From Isoetes taiwanensis (lineage: Eukaryota > Streptophyta > Lycopodiopsida > Isoetales > Isoetaceae): a stretch of 64,000 nucleotides of DNA. A program made the position numbers and the translations under genes. The DNA is taken from contig JAJEKV010000107.1 of the NCBI GenBank assembly GCA_021234155.1, positions 434,001 through 498,000 of the forward strand, read 5' to 3'. Numbering within the stretch: position 1 is the stretch's first letter; every line of letters starts with the position of its first letter. The notes beneath the pieces are model-generated. The model was not told the DNA's origin. It searched no databases and saw nothing but the letters and a program-made list of their open reading frames with translations. Below, piece by piece: positions 35,036 to 46,258 of this stretch.

Positions 35036-35968
35036 AGTCTCGTCCATGCGTTACTTTACAGTAGAGTCGTGAACTAAAGGAATATGAAAAGGATTGACTG
35101 CTACTCAATACCAAGTAAACATGTTTAGCACAATTAGAATGTTTCCTAGACAGATTGGAAGCTAAGCCATAGGCATATTTGCCTTTGTAACTAGATAAAG
35201 CCAAGGCGAGTCACAAGTAGTTTACCAAGATGTCTGAGTTTGTCCCAGTTGTGCTTCTCCAAAAGCCATAGCCCGTTAGCTTTGCATGAAACTCGTCATC
35301 AATCTGAATGTTATGCACTAAATTCTCTAAATAAAACCTGCAAGTTTCCAAGGAAACATAATGCAGCTTTTGAGAATACAGCAAAACGACCGAGGCTAGC
35401 GAAAGGTTTACCTTGGTTGGTGCATTCTCGTGTAAGTAGGTTAAGCCATATGAGCCTTGCTTCTACGCTAATTCTGATTCTAACTAAAAATCCAAGTATG
35501 AATTACACACTCCATGGAGTATGGGAAAAATCGTGCAGTCAGGAACTCTCCATCCTCACGTCGGCTCCCGCTTTTTCGACTCATTTCTCTCATGCCGATG
35601 GCCTCCATGCACCCAAACTTCCGGTTAGCCGGTATGCACAGCAGCCTCCTGGCAACAGGGATGACCTAACATTTACAGCTTACAGGGTCTACGCACGATA
35701 TTGGGGGACACTTTTTTGGTCTGCGACACTGGGTGCTTGTGAGGTGCTTTAAAAACCATTTTCTTTGTATTTTGAAAAAAAAAAATCAATTCTTTTTTTA
35801 ATATTTTTCTCTAACACGCATTCATGTTTCGCCTTAGAATATAAAATTTCAGACCAAACGGACTTATAAAAAAAAGGATAAAAATAAACAAAGATATGTA
35901 AGTGGGGTGCTGGTGCTATGCTTGACGGACGCGAAATTGCCCCCCAGTTTCGTGCGTAGACCCTACAG
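35036..35968. other. Right part of the L2-R2 segment, no identified gene
   Basis: A 170-codon plus-strand frame (35240-35752) has no recognised domain. GAGTCGTGAACTAAAGGAA (35064-35082) is identical to 628-646 in the first Helitron. Confidence 0.3.
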
Positions 35969-36072
35969 CAGGTTTTTAGCAGTTTTTGGCATATTCTAGG
36001 TATATGCTAGCATATACCATGAATATGCCAAAAACCCACATAAACAAGGGATTGCCCCCCTAGGGGCAACCC
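35969..36072 (+). repeat. Terminal cassette R, copy 2
   Basis: The best palindrome of the family: 35988-36029 pairs GGCATATTC(TAGG)TATATGCTA with TAGCATATACC.TGAATATGCC. It is followed by CCCACATAAACAAGGGATTG and the GGGATTGCCCC/GGGGCAACCC hairpin ending at 36072. AGCAG beside TTTTT upstream replaces the GACCGCCAG edge of other copies. Confidence 0.85.
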
Positions 36073-36133
36073 AAAAAAGGCTCACTTATAATTGAAAATA
36101 GCAAGAACATGCACCAAAAATAATACTCATCAA

Positions 36134-37960
36134 GTTGTTGCAGTCTCTTCGCCATTGTGTGGCGTTTGGGAAGCCGTCTGTGCATGTGGAGTTGCCCTGG
36201 GCACTGTTGTATGGTCTCCGGCCTTTCCCACATGCATCCCCTTTTCTCAAGGGGGTGTTGCGGGCTTGGGATCATGTGCGTGTATTCTTCCAGCTAGATT
36301 ATGCCTCAGTTTATCACCACTCTTCTCCTTTCTTGTGGGTTCCTCTACCCCCTGTGCACTGGCCCTTGGCTGCCACTGTGCATGCTCGGACGCAGGTCCG
36401 TTGGAGGCGAGCTGCTGTGCTCACCTTGGAGAATTGGAATTGGGGTGGTCAGCTAGCTTCGTGGGAGTTCTTTCGAGCTCGCTTTCGTCTGAGGGCAGTG
36501 ACCGAGCTATCTGGGAACAAGTGGCAAGGAGTATTCCGCTACACATACCTATATTCCCTCAGGATGATGTGGTGGTGCAGGTTTGGAAGGTTCATCCGGA
36601 TGTTGTGTCTTCTTGTTTTGTGCGGTCTTGTTACCGGGTGCTGGCTATTCATGACACTCTGCCCCCTTCAGGCAAGTGGTCTCTGCAGCTTCCGGGTTCT
36701 CGATGGTGCTCGGTCTGGACGTGGACATGGAGCTCACTTCCCTCACCGAAGGTTAGGGTGCTTCTGTGGCAGGTGGTGCACCGCTGTATCAGGGTGAATG
36801 TCCTTGTGAGTCAGTTTAGGCCGGGTGTGAGCCCTCTCTGCCCTTGTTGTGGCCTTCATCATGAGACCAGGGAATAAATTACTAATCGCATATTTCTTAT
36901 TAGCCAGAATGACTTTAGCTAAACTTGCTCGATATTAATCCCAAAACTTTCTGTAGTTTAGCTAAACTCTACACATTTTTCCTCTCATACTTTCTAGGGT
37001 TTAGCTAAACTAACCCAAACATTATTCCAAAAATTTCTATGGTGGGGCCAACAAAAAACATTAAGCCAAATTACTATACCTTTTTTCAATTGTTTCCACT
37101 TATTTTCTTTGTGAAAACATTCTAGAATAATGCTAACTAGCAAAGTCTACGACTTAAATTAATTTATAATGCTAGAAACTAAACTACTAATCATATGTTT
37201 CATATAAACTAGAATGATGTTAGCTAAACTAGCCAGAAATTTATTCTAAAAGTTTCTATGGTTTAGCTAAACAATACAAAATTTCACTCTCTTACTTTCT
37301 AGCGTTTGGCTAAAGAGCTCCAAGGTTGGTGCAGTCCCGAAAAAAGTTAAGCTAAAATTATTATTTTTTTCCCAATTTTTTCCATTTACTTTAGCCAAAT
37401 TTTTTTTGAAAATGTGCTAAAAAATCGCCAAATAGCTAAGTTTAGCCCTTAAATTATTCCATGCATGAGACTGTGGAGCATTGTCTGGTTTTATGCCCTC
37501 ACTTGCAGGCTGCCTGGGAATTGGGTCATGGCTCTGTTTCAGGTGAGATTGACTAGCCAACAGTTGCTGCTTCATGTGTATCTTGGTGCTTGGCCGCTCT
37601 TGCGGCAACAAGCCTTGCATCTGTGCGTGGCTTGGTTGGTGTGGCTGATTTGGAAGCGGCGTGATTTGTAGATCTTCGGGGGATTCAGACTTGGACCTCT
37701 CGATTCCTCGACTCAGGTACAAGCTATTTCAAAGCTTTCTGGTGTTCCCGGGATTAGTAGAGCAGAAGTTTGCCATTTGGCGGGACTTCTTGGGTGTTGT
37801 AGATGGTGATGATCAGTTTGTACAGCAGTAGAGTTGCAGTTTTTGTGTGAGTTTGTTGTGGAGTGTCGAGGTATCGCTGTCTCTTTGGGGCAGTTCTCCT
37901 TCCTCCTCACTTGCTTTGTAACATTATCATTCTTTTAATATATTGATGACAAAGTTCTTC

Positions 37961-37988
<28 letters not shown>
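36134..37988 (+). mobile_element. 5'-truncated LINE with a perfect 9-bp target duplication
   Basis: ACTCATCAA flanks it at 36125-36133 and 37989-37997, the right copy directly after the poly(A) run. The body codes the LINE C-terminus: VWKVHPD, LWQVVHRCI and the zinc-binding module CPCCGLHHET (about 36838-36866), continued after the inserted hAT element by TVEHCLVLCPHLQAAW (37471 on). Only the end of the reverse transcriptase is present, with frame changes, so it is a dead truncated copy. The 3' end (TTTAATATATTGATGACAAAG) resembles that of the LINE at 13.5 kb. Confidence 0.92.
36868..37463 (+). mobile_element. hAT-like non-autonomous transposon, copy 2 (complete)
   Basis: 596 bp starting CAGGGAATAAATTAC and ending AAATTATTCCATG, with the perfect 8-bp duplication CATGAGAC at 36860-36867 and 37464-37471. 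It interrupts the zinc-binding module of the LINE between HET and TVEHC, so it inserted after the LINE. Internally it carries repeated TTTAGCTAAACT motifs, probably subterminal transposase sites. Nearly the same as copy 1 at 26480-27927. Confidence 0.95.
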
Positions 37989-37992
<4 letters not shown>

Positions 37993-38221
37993 ATCAATCT
38001 TCTACATTTCATTTGATTGGAAACCTAAAACAGAAAAATGCAATGCAATACCTATTCTTGATCAGGAAATTTATTATTGCTCCAAGAAGAGAGGCATCGT
38101 CATGGCTGTGAGATCCTGAACCTGGGATTTTACATTCAATCTAATAACATGAATCAAATTAAAAGACTTTGTTTGATCCAACTGATACCTGTAATAATAG
38201 TAAGCTATTGAAATTGGTCAT

Positions 38222-38894
38222 TAACCCCCTGTTTTTTATGAGGATTAGAAGCCCGTACGAAAGATTCGAGCTGTGATAATCTTTGAAAAACTGCATCTAC
38301 AGCCTCAGCTACATGCAATCCATGCAAATCTATAGTCCATTCATCTATGTTCTTATTTTTTGTTTAAAAATCTCTGCCGCAGCTTCGGCATTCAAATTGT
38401 CTGCCAATTGATGCTCTGTTTTAGCCTGTTTGAACATAATCTTAGCCCTATTATGCTGACCAATTCTATAGGCATTCAAGGCAATACGCTAGTGCATGTT
38501 CTTCAACATGTTAAGATTTTTTTTTTTTAAATCAATAGCTAGTTTTGCATTTATTCGTCTGGATTCGGATAGGGATCTAACCTGGAAATACGCAACGCTT
38601 CTCGTCTGAATCTGAAGTATAGGTCTGCGGGTTCAATTTCTTCGTCACTGATCAGTTCTGTGGTAAATACTTCTGGTTAGAAATTTGCGTTGGGTTAGAA
38701 AGTTTTGCGGGTTCACTGCCCTTTTCCGAGTTAGCAACTTCTGGGTTAGAAACTTTTGAGCTAGAAAGTGAAATTTCAAGGATTTCCACCATAGCCAGAA
38801 CGGATTCAAGCTCGGGGGCAGATTCCAAGCCCAAACCCAAGGAACAACAGGGCCGCTGCTTTTTCTTCATCAAATTCGGTGCAGACAACGACAT
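38222..38894 (-). pseudogene. DUF1771-Smr domain protein fragment
   Basis: The minus strand carries a possible N-terminus (38894-38652, MSLSAPNLMKKKQRP, Ser/Glu-rich). Further on (38505-38222) is RIALNAYRIGQHNRAKIMF with KQAKTEHQLADNLNAEAA, a DUF1771 helical pair. After a frameshift near 38360 comes IDLHGLHVAEAVDAV, the DLHG start of a small MutS-related (Smr) nuclease-like domain. An in-frame stop sits near 38485. The link between the two parts is inferred. It lies next to cassette R3 in the same orientation as other captured pieces. Confidence 0.7.
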
Positions 38895-39265
38895 GTTTTA
38901 TGAGGCTAACATCTGCCCAAACAAATCGCCTATTTAATCGAGCAACACGATCTTCAAAATCACCGCCGAAGTTTTTCGGATTGGCGGGTCTGAGACCTGC
39001 AGAAAAGAGGGCTCGATTTGGGAAGAAACAGAGGACCCAAATGAGCCTAGAAGTGGAGGAAAATCTTTCGATTCATTGTGGGCTCTGAAACGAAAGGCAA
39101 CTCTAGGGCACAAAAGGGGTTACATTTTGGGTTGTGTTGAGAGGGGCCGCTAATGAGGACTCCAGCACCGCCGTCGCCATAGCCGCTCCTTTGCTCCCAT
39201 ACTACTTTGCCCACGAATCCTTGTGTTCTCGACGACATGCAATGTGTACGAGAAGACAAACACAG

Positions 39266-39393
39266 GTGACCGCCAGTTTACAACAACAGCCAGTTTGGAG
39301 CAATTTCCAGTATATTCTAGGCATATTCTAGCATATACTTAGAATATGTTGAAAACCCATATAAATGAGGGTTTGCCCCCCTAGGGGCAACCC
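39266..39393 (+). repeat. Terminal cassette R, copy 3
   Basis: TGACCGCCAGTTTAC, the ATATTCTAG palindrome region (39310-39350), CCCATATAAATGAGGGTTTG, then the GGGTTTGCCCC/GGGGCAACCC hairpin. No partner L motif was found for this copy. Confidence 0.85.
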
Positions 39394-39450
39394 TATATAG
39401 TATATTAGACTCTTCTAAACTCACGCGGTATTCTATAAGTCGAATGTCTA

Positions 39451-39699
39451 AGGGGGTATTAGACTCTTCTAAATTAATTTCAAGCCTTCATTACCATTAC
39501 ATAAGTCGAATATCCATTTGTTTTTTGGAATTCTAGTATATTCAAGTATAATCAGGTATTAGACTTGTCTAAATCTCAGATTTATTTAAGTTGAATACTC
39601 CCCTTGACTATTAGACAAGTCGAATACCCTTGTCAAAAAAAAAAAAGTGTATACATTACGATGCATAGATTATTTCATCTTGACATTGTAAAGAGGAGA
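39451..39699 (+). repeat. Direct repeat of about 245 bp, left copy
   Basis: Shares TATTAGACAAGTCGAATA, ATTACATAAGT, TTCTAGTATA and ATGCATAGATT in order with 40200-40444, at clearly below full identity. Many short TCTAA/TTAGA inverted words inside suggest TE ends. Confidence 0.75.
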
Positions 39700-40199
39700 G
39701 ATATTTAAAACCTTCTTAATTGAGACCATTCATCATGATGCAGATTGGCTCCCCAAATTTTGAATCATATAAAGCTTCAAGTTTCAGCATCGGTTGTTTG
39801 CTTCTAGTGGTCCTAGAATGACAGAAAATTCGGCATGCCAGGAATCATTAGATTGGTGACGCCTCAAATGGTGATGACCCTAGAGTTTCCACTAGGATCC
39901 TGACTTTCTAAGGCGAGATTGAATCCTGCCTACAAATATGCATGTATTACAAAAATTTTGCCCAACAAAAGCGATATGAGTTGGTATAGACCTAGCCACG
40001 TTCCCCAAGTTAAACGCACTTTGTCTGGAATAGAATTGTGATGGGTGACTCCCGTCTTGCAACTGACTTTTTGGATGTGATTAGGGGTTACATTAGCAGT
40101 GAAGCCCAACATGGTAGAACTACCACCTGTCATGCACACGATTTGTCTACTAGGGTTTGGGGGATTTGGTCCCCTACCTAGTGGTAGCTAGCCTAGAGT

Positions 40200-40444
40200 C
40201 AAGGGAATATTGGACTTTTCTAAATTAACTCCAGCCATTCTATAAGTCAAATACCCTTATGACTATTACATAAGTTGAGTACCCATATATTTTTTGAAAT
40301 TCTAGTATACTAAGGTATTAAACTTGTCTAAAGCACAGATCTATTCCATAAATCGAATACCCCCCTTGACTATTAGACAAGTCGAATATCTATGTCAATA
40401 AAATGTGTACAATATGATGCATAGATTGTTTCCATCTGACATTT
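40200..40444 (+). repeat. Direct repeat of about 245 bp, right copy
   Basis: Partner of 39451-39699. The 500-bp stretch between them has no coding frame, so the pair could be short terminal repeats of a TRIM-like element or a segmental duplication. Confidence 0.75.
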
Positions 40445-40658
40445 TAGAATAGAATAAAATAGAATAGTTTATTTAATGTCCATACAGACCAAGAGGTCGT
40501 GGAACCCATACAATGGTCTAGTACAACCATTACTACTTGGATCAAAATACCCTTGCCTCGAAAGGTTTTCAAGGGAAAACCTTTGCAGGAATGATGATAT
40601 GAAAGACGGAGGAAATATATAATATAAAATAGAATGACAAAATTAAATACTAATGTTA

Positions 40659-40690
40659 AACAAGGTGCTGCGCACGGAGGGTTGCCCTCC
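40659..40690 (+). repeat. Terminal motif L, copy 3
   Basis: ACAAGGTGCTGCGCACGG then AGGGTTGCCCTCC. Together with cassette R4 it brackets 5.6 kb containing the pyruvate decarboxylase pseudogene. Confidence 0.8.
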
Positions 40691-42195
40691 ATGGCCAAAG
40701 AGTGAAGTGGCTTAAGTTAGAATTGTAGACAATAGAGTATTTGAATCGAAATTGCTATTTTAAAACATTGACATTTTGTGAAGGTGATGGTACCCATTTG
40801 CATTACTAAGTTCTTAGGTGTTGAGGTCTTGTTGGACTAGGATCCAGGTGGACACATGGACTTTGGGGTTTGAGTGCAACGTATTGGTGTTTGGTGCTCG
40901 GTATGGATGGAACTAGGATGGCAGAAGCATGAGAAGTGTAATAGAGGAGACAATGGAAGTACATGTTTTATGAAGTGGGATAAATTGTAGTTGAAAGTTA
41001 CGTTTTGACAATCAATTCAAATTGCTACTTCTAGGCGATAAAGTACTTGATACCATGAGTTTATTAATAGCATGATATACATGGGAGTACTTGATACTTG
41101 ATAATATACGAAACAATTTATGAAGAATCAAAATAGAGGAATAAGAGGGGGGGGGATGCAAAAGAACTTAAGAATTATGAATTGTTTTGCATGTCAATTT
41201 TGCTCAGGGGATGACGGAAGAATTCGATATTTTAAATTGAAGAAGGTTGCTACGAATTTAATAGCATGGAATACATGGAAGTTGCAAGCAAAGTAAAGCT
41301 GTTTAAAAATGTGAATGTTTTGAGGCTAGATCCTGTCAAAGGCAGCCCACTAGATCAATCACTTCACTTTTGTGTTGCAAGTGTGCAAAACATTGATCGC
41401 CATTTTATAACCATCTTCGTGTATGAAACTACATTGCAAATACTCATTTTGCTTATTGATGTATATTACTGACCATTTATAACTAGAATCCTATGGAATA
41501 CAAAAGTGCATTAAAAACAAAATACAGATACATTCAATGAAATTGAAATCAACAAGGCCCGTAAGGTAGAACCGCATCCTATAGCTATACATTAAGAAAA
41601 ACTTAAAAGTGCCAAGTGAATTATTTAATCGTCATCAAAATGTCAATAAGATGCTTGTACAACTATTTACTAAAGTAGAAGAATTTGCCAAACTTAATGA
41701 ACTATATCTTGTTAATATTGTGAAGATCTTGCACATGCTAAGCTATTTTGTACATGCTAAACCATTTTGTCAGATATGGATAGGCATGCCCAAACCACAA
41801 TATGTTCATCTCTAGTAGTTCCAAGTTGCATCACCACTTTTGCATCACCAAAATATAAGCAAGTGCCTTGCAAGCTTGAGATGCCCCTTTCTGCCATAGT
41901 GCTGCAGAAAGTAATGTGCATTGCTCTCGTGTGAAGACAATATTCTGTGTATATGCAAAAACCACATTGTCTTTTCACCATATTGGCTACACTCTTTATC
42001 CTTGCATTTTGGAGTCAAGTCAAGTGTGTACTATAGCAAATGAAGAAATTAACACGACGAAGAAATTAACATGCCTCGTGCGAAAAGAAAATTCATCTGG
42101 CAGTCTCTAAAGCACAAAAGCTTGTAAGAATCCTCAGGAATTCATCTATTTTAATAATGCCCAAGGTCCTACTCAGATGCACAAACTTAATTTCA
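40691..42195. other. AT-rich interior of the L3-R4 segment, left part
   Basis: Short frames only, nothing recognised. An eight-G run lies near 41150. Confidence 0.4.
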
Positions 42196-42199
42196 ACTT

Positions 42200-42322
42200 G
42201 AGAATGGCAAAAAAACGAAAATTGAGTCTTATACCTTAAATGTGGTATTCCATCCCCATACGAGAATGTCAAAAAATGAAAATTGAGTCTTAAACCTTGA
42301 ATGTGGTATTCCATCCCCATAC
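42200..42322 (+). repeat. Tandem duplication, units of 61-62 bp
   Basis: GAGAATG(G/T)C ... GTGGTATTCCATCCCCATAC at 42200-42261 and 42262-42322, differing at about four bases. Confidence 0.92.
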
Positions 42323-42462
42323 TTTGAATGGTAAAGAGATATCGCAGATGCACCACTAACTATTTCCATCAAAATTGCATAACTGTAATTTACTAAGTCT
42401 ACATCATCTGCCAAGAGAAATTGTCACGCCACATCAGATAACACTGACGGCTAACCAGGAGG

Positions 42463-42611
42463 GAGCCCTTGTCTAAGAAGATAAAGCAGATGCAGCACAA
42501 AATATCAGGAAAAAAGTGGCCAACCTTTCTACTTTAAATGTCTTCCCATGAGCCCTTGCCTAAAAAGTTAAAAGCAGATGCAACACGAAAATATCAGGAA
42601 AAATGTGGCCA
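42463..42611 (+). repeat. Direct duplication of about 60 bp
   Basis: GAGCCCTTG(T/C)CTAA through AATATCAGGAAAAA(A/T)GTGGCCA occurs at 42463-42522 and 42550-42611. Confidence 0.85.
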
Positions 42612-42847
42612 CGTTGCGGAAAGTTTTCATCACCAATTTGCAAACTTACCACAAACAATTTATTTGATTAAAGACGTAGAATGGCCTGCAAAATGGAAAA
42701 GGTTAGTTTCAGACTTTGTATAACGATATGAAATTTCAAAAGCCGATCTTATATGTGCTTAGGATTTTTTACAATTCATATTTTTGAGGATGTCTTGAAT
42801 ATCTGAGAGCATGTGATTCATCCACAATGACAATTCCGGCTCCTAGA

Positions 42848-44708
42848 ACATTGTACGGTCCATCATGGATCTCCACTTCTATCGTGTATCCTTCATTGTT
42901 GATAAGGAAAATAACATTTTTCTGCTGTTGCCTTAACATTGTTGAGACATCTTGGCAAGTCACCTCAGCAGAATTGCAAATCTTATTAATTTGAGCCTAA
43001 AATATTTGCATATTGCTGTGATTTTCTGTCATCTTATTTGATCTTGATGTGACATTCTGTCAAGTGGTTTTGATGGAGATGGGTTTTTATTTACCTGAAA
43101 ACTACCATCTCCAATGCATGCAATCACACGTTTATCTGTTGCTGCCTGTGCATATCCTAATGTTGCACCCACAACCCAGCCAATGGGTCCATATTGCATT
43201 TGAAATTCATACCTAGAGATAAATTCAAGCACCTTGGTTACAATTATTTCCAGGATTTAAAAATTAAAACTGAGACACATAATCCATGTTTAGAGGCTAA
43301 CAAAATGTCCAAATACAGTGCATTATTTTAAACCCATTGACTTTTGTTTCTTGAAAGAAGCTACAGAAATAGCAATCGTAGATATTATAACCATGGTGGA
43401 AGCTGAACATAAGAGGTCAGTGAGCTGGCTTTACTTACCTAGAACCTTCAGGCAGTTTTGACAATTGAACCAAGAATCTCCAGTTTCTGCTCTGACCACC
43501 GTGTCCTTAGCATATCCTATAGACAGAGGACTATAAACATTAGATATGCTGAATGATCTGGGCAGACAGTGTCATAGATAGGGGCGGAGTGTACCTGTAT
43601 GTATTTGAAAAGTATGTTTACCCTGAGCGGTTCACCTGGATCACTTTGTGTTTTTTCGTAACTTTGTTTGCAAGTGCCTCAAGGAACTCTTTCATCAATA
43701 CACATCCAAATGCTGTCCCATTTCCAATTGTCACACGATCAAGCTGCACAATGACAACATTTTCCTTCTTAAAAAGTAGGGAATATCCCACTGAACTATA
43801 ATCATTGAATATAGGCCCAGCAAATAAATATGCATCAGCCGACTCAACAATCTCCAGGCAGAAGGGTGTGCTCACAGCACACCAGTAAGTGCCAATGAAG
43901 TGTGGATGTGTTTCTATGACTTCTCCCTTGGCAAAAGCCATAGTAGAAACTGCATATCCAGATCCATCAGCTAGCTCTGCAAATACTGCCCTCACCTTAG
44001 CTACTCTAAGTTTTGGTCCCCCCACGAAAACTGGCTTCACTGCTGAATTAAGAAACTCTGCAGCTGCATTCACAGCAGCCTCTAAGCTTGCTGGATTACT
44101 TTGTCCTGCATCAAAAAAGCAATTACATTGTTTCGTCAATTATACTTCACAAAAGTATACGGGGTTACCTTTGTATAATAGCATAGGGCATTGGTTCAAG
44201 GTTGAAAGATGGATGAGTTAAGCCTGGCAAATTGCAACTGACACTGACGTAAACAGGCTTGCTTTCTCTGAGTGCAGTGGAAATAGCACGATAAATCAGC
44301 TCATGGCCATCATTCAGGCTTTGAATTATTACCTGCTTGATATTTAGGTTTAATCATTTCTCCCATATGATGCTACATATTCCTGTTCAAATATTAACAG
44401 TTTACAACTACAAATAGACATTGATTAGTCACTTTAAAATGGTAATGGAAGATGGAAACTAACCTGGCAACAAGTCACTTGTTGAAAGCATCTATACTCC
44501 TGGCTAAAATCAGGGATGCCGATAGTATGATGCAAGATATGGTTGGTGCCAAAATCGTTAGAATTAGGGTCATCAACAATACATACGAGAGGAAAACTTT
44601 CACTATAAGCCCCAGCAATGGCATTGATGACACTAAGCCCTCCAACAGTAAATGTGACGACACAACATCCTATGCCTTTACAACGGGCATAGCCATCTGC
44701 TGCGTATC
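42848..44708 (-). pseudogene. Pyruvate decarboxylase pseudogene (fragment)
   Basis: Six minus-strand exons with kept splice sites: 44708-44464, 44332-44169, 44105-43595, 43516-43439, 43212-43095 and 42963-42848. They code the middle of the thiamine-diphosphate enzyme that makes acetaldehyde from pyruvate: FTVGGLSVINAIAGAY with GTNHILHHTIG (PYR domain), PVFVGGPKLRVAK and PHFIGTYW (central domain), [10 protein letters not shown] then ACIGDGSFQ (PP-domain GDG motif) and [20 protein letters not shown]. The N-terminus with the catalytic Glu and the last about 100 residues are missing. There is an internal deletion near 43650 and a frameshift in exon 43516-43439. It ends abruptly in unrelated sequence at about 42848. 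Confidence 0.93.
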
Positions 44709-45965
44709 CTGCAATTTATATATGAAGCAAAATCTTGAAGATGAATAAAAGAGCAAGGTGTAGAGCATCGGAATAAAAGGACTTTCACATCAAAGCTTTC
44801 TGCCAAATCTATTAACAAAATGACGATGTTAAATCGCAGAAATGAAAACGCAAAATTACCATGAGACAGTTTATGAAGGTATTGTAGCCCACCAAAGAAA
44901 TCAATATTTTTAATTGCAACATGATGACATCATAAGAAATATATTAAACAGCTCACCTGGAAAACATGAGTAGATGCATCCAGATATAGGTCGAGAATCT
45001 GACATGTTCAAATTGCCATAAGCCATCGCTAAATTTGCCCTTTTGCTTGAGATCGAGAGAATTTTTCATATAGCATCAATTGGAGAGGGCTTAAATCGCA
45101 ATAATGCACCTGAATAATCTTTGAATGCAGATCTGATAAAACTTCCTATTTTATCTGCCACAACAAGAATGGCAATAGCCAAACTGCAGAGGGAGAGACC
45201 AAACTGCATGAAATACCTAAAGCTTTATTCCAAATATTGCAACTCTGTGCTCAACTACCATATAAGAAGCAAGCATAGAAGCACAAAGTAACATTGACTC
45301 TAGAAAACACGAAGGTAATAGCACAACTTTGATTGAGTTCAGAGCATGGAGGATTATCTGAAAATTCCTTTCTATGTTTTACATCTGTCAAAAATAATGG
45401 ATAATTGTCATATAAGCTTCTTCCATCATTGCAAACAACCCAGGACTGCGGGACAATTCTGCTGCTTTTGAAAGTATGCATTCAAATGTTTGGTTCTTGT
45501 AGCCATAGATGCTTATCAGAATGGCTAGGACGGGCTTGTGGAGCAGACGGGCTTGTGGAGCAACTTGCTGTGGTCATCATGAAGAAGATGTTGTATGAGC
45601 CTTGAAAAATGCCCTTGACTTTCTTGTATGAGGAGGTAGGACGCCCTCCTAAAAAGTTTACCATATATGCCCTAAAGCCCTTGCTTTAAATCGGATTGAA
45701 TGTAGACATTTCTTATTCAATCTGAATAGAGAAAGATCAAACTGCCTATCTGTGGACTTGCCCCACTTGAACAAACAATACAGATCTTGTACATGAGCAA
45801 AAGGGAGAGAATATCTTGCCCACAAAACGCCTCCACTGAAATCCATACCTCACCAACAACAACATAATGCAACGTCGTCCTCCTTTCTTCCTCAGATGTT
45901 CCTGCATTGCAATGCAACAAAGACAATACCGGCTTCAAGAAATGAGACGTCGAGTTCTTTACCAG
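44709..45965. other. Stretch between the decarboxylase fragment and R4
   Basis: Minus-strand frames at 45251-45481, 45658-45846 and 45717-45938 are short and unrecognised. The missing first exon of the decarboxylase was looked for here and not found. Confidence 0.35.
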
Positions 45966-46258
45966 GTGACCGCCAGTTTACAGGAAGTAGGAGGTTTGAA
46001 GCAGTCACCAGCATATCCTAGGGATATTCTAGCATATTTTTTTTTTTTACTCAAAAGAATACAAAGAGTACATGGGGGACTCAAAACCCAGTGGAGAAGA
46101 TATCCACTAGAGCAACACTACCCACCACATACATAACATAGAAAAGCAGAGAATACAGATCACCATGAGCACAACTGTTTGCTAGGGATATTCTAGCATA
46201 TACCTAGGATATGCCAAAAGCCCACATAAATAAGGGTTTGCCCCTCTAGGGGCAACCC
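45966..46258 (+). repeat. Terminal cassette R, copy 4 (split by a retroposon)
   Basis: TGACCGCCAGTTTAC at 45967, palindrome left arm up to 46037, then an insert, and the rest (ACCTAGGATATGCC, CCCACATAAATAAGGGTTTG, GCCCCTCTAGGGGCAACCC) to 46258. Confidence 0.88.
46038..46181 (-). mobile_element. 144-bp retroposon with a 20-bp target duplication
   Basis: CTAGGGATATTCTAGCATAT is repeated exactly at 46018-46037 and 46182-46201. The insert begins with a T run, meaning a poly(A) tail on the minus strand. It is a severely truncated LINE end or a SINE. The duplication lies exactly in the palindrome of cassette R4. Confidence 0.9.

Noticed and set aside
35240-35752. 170-codon plus-strand frame as a gene
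   Set aside because: No recognisable domain, opposite strand to the neighbouring captured exons, and no splice or start context.
36092-36877. Single-gene reading of the 261-codon frame
   Set aside because: Its C-terminal half is LINE reverse-transcriptase tail and zinc module with frame changes, and it starts outside the LINE's target duplication.
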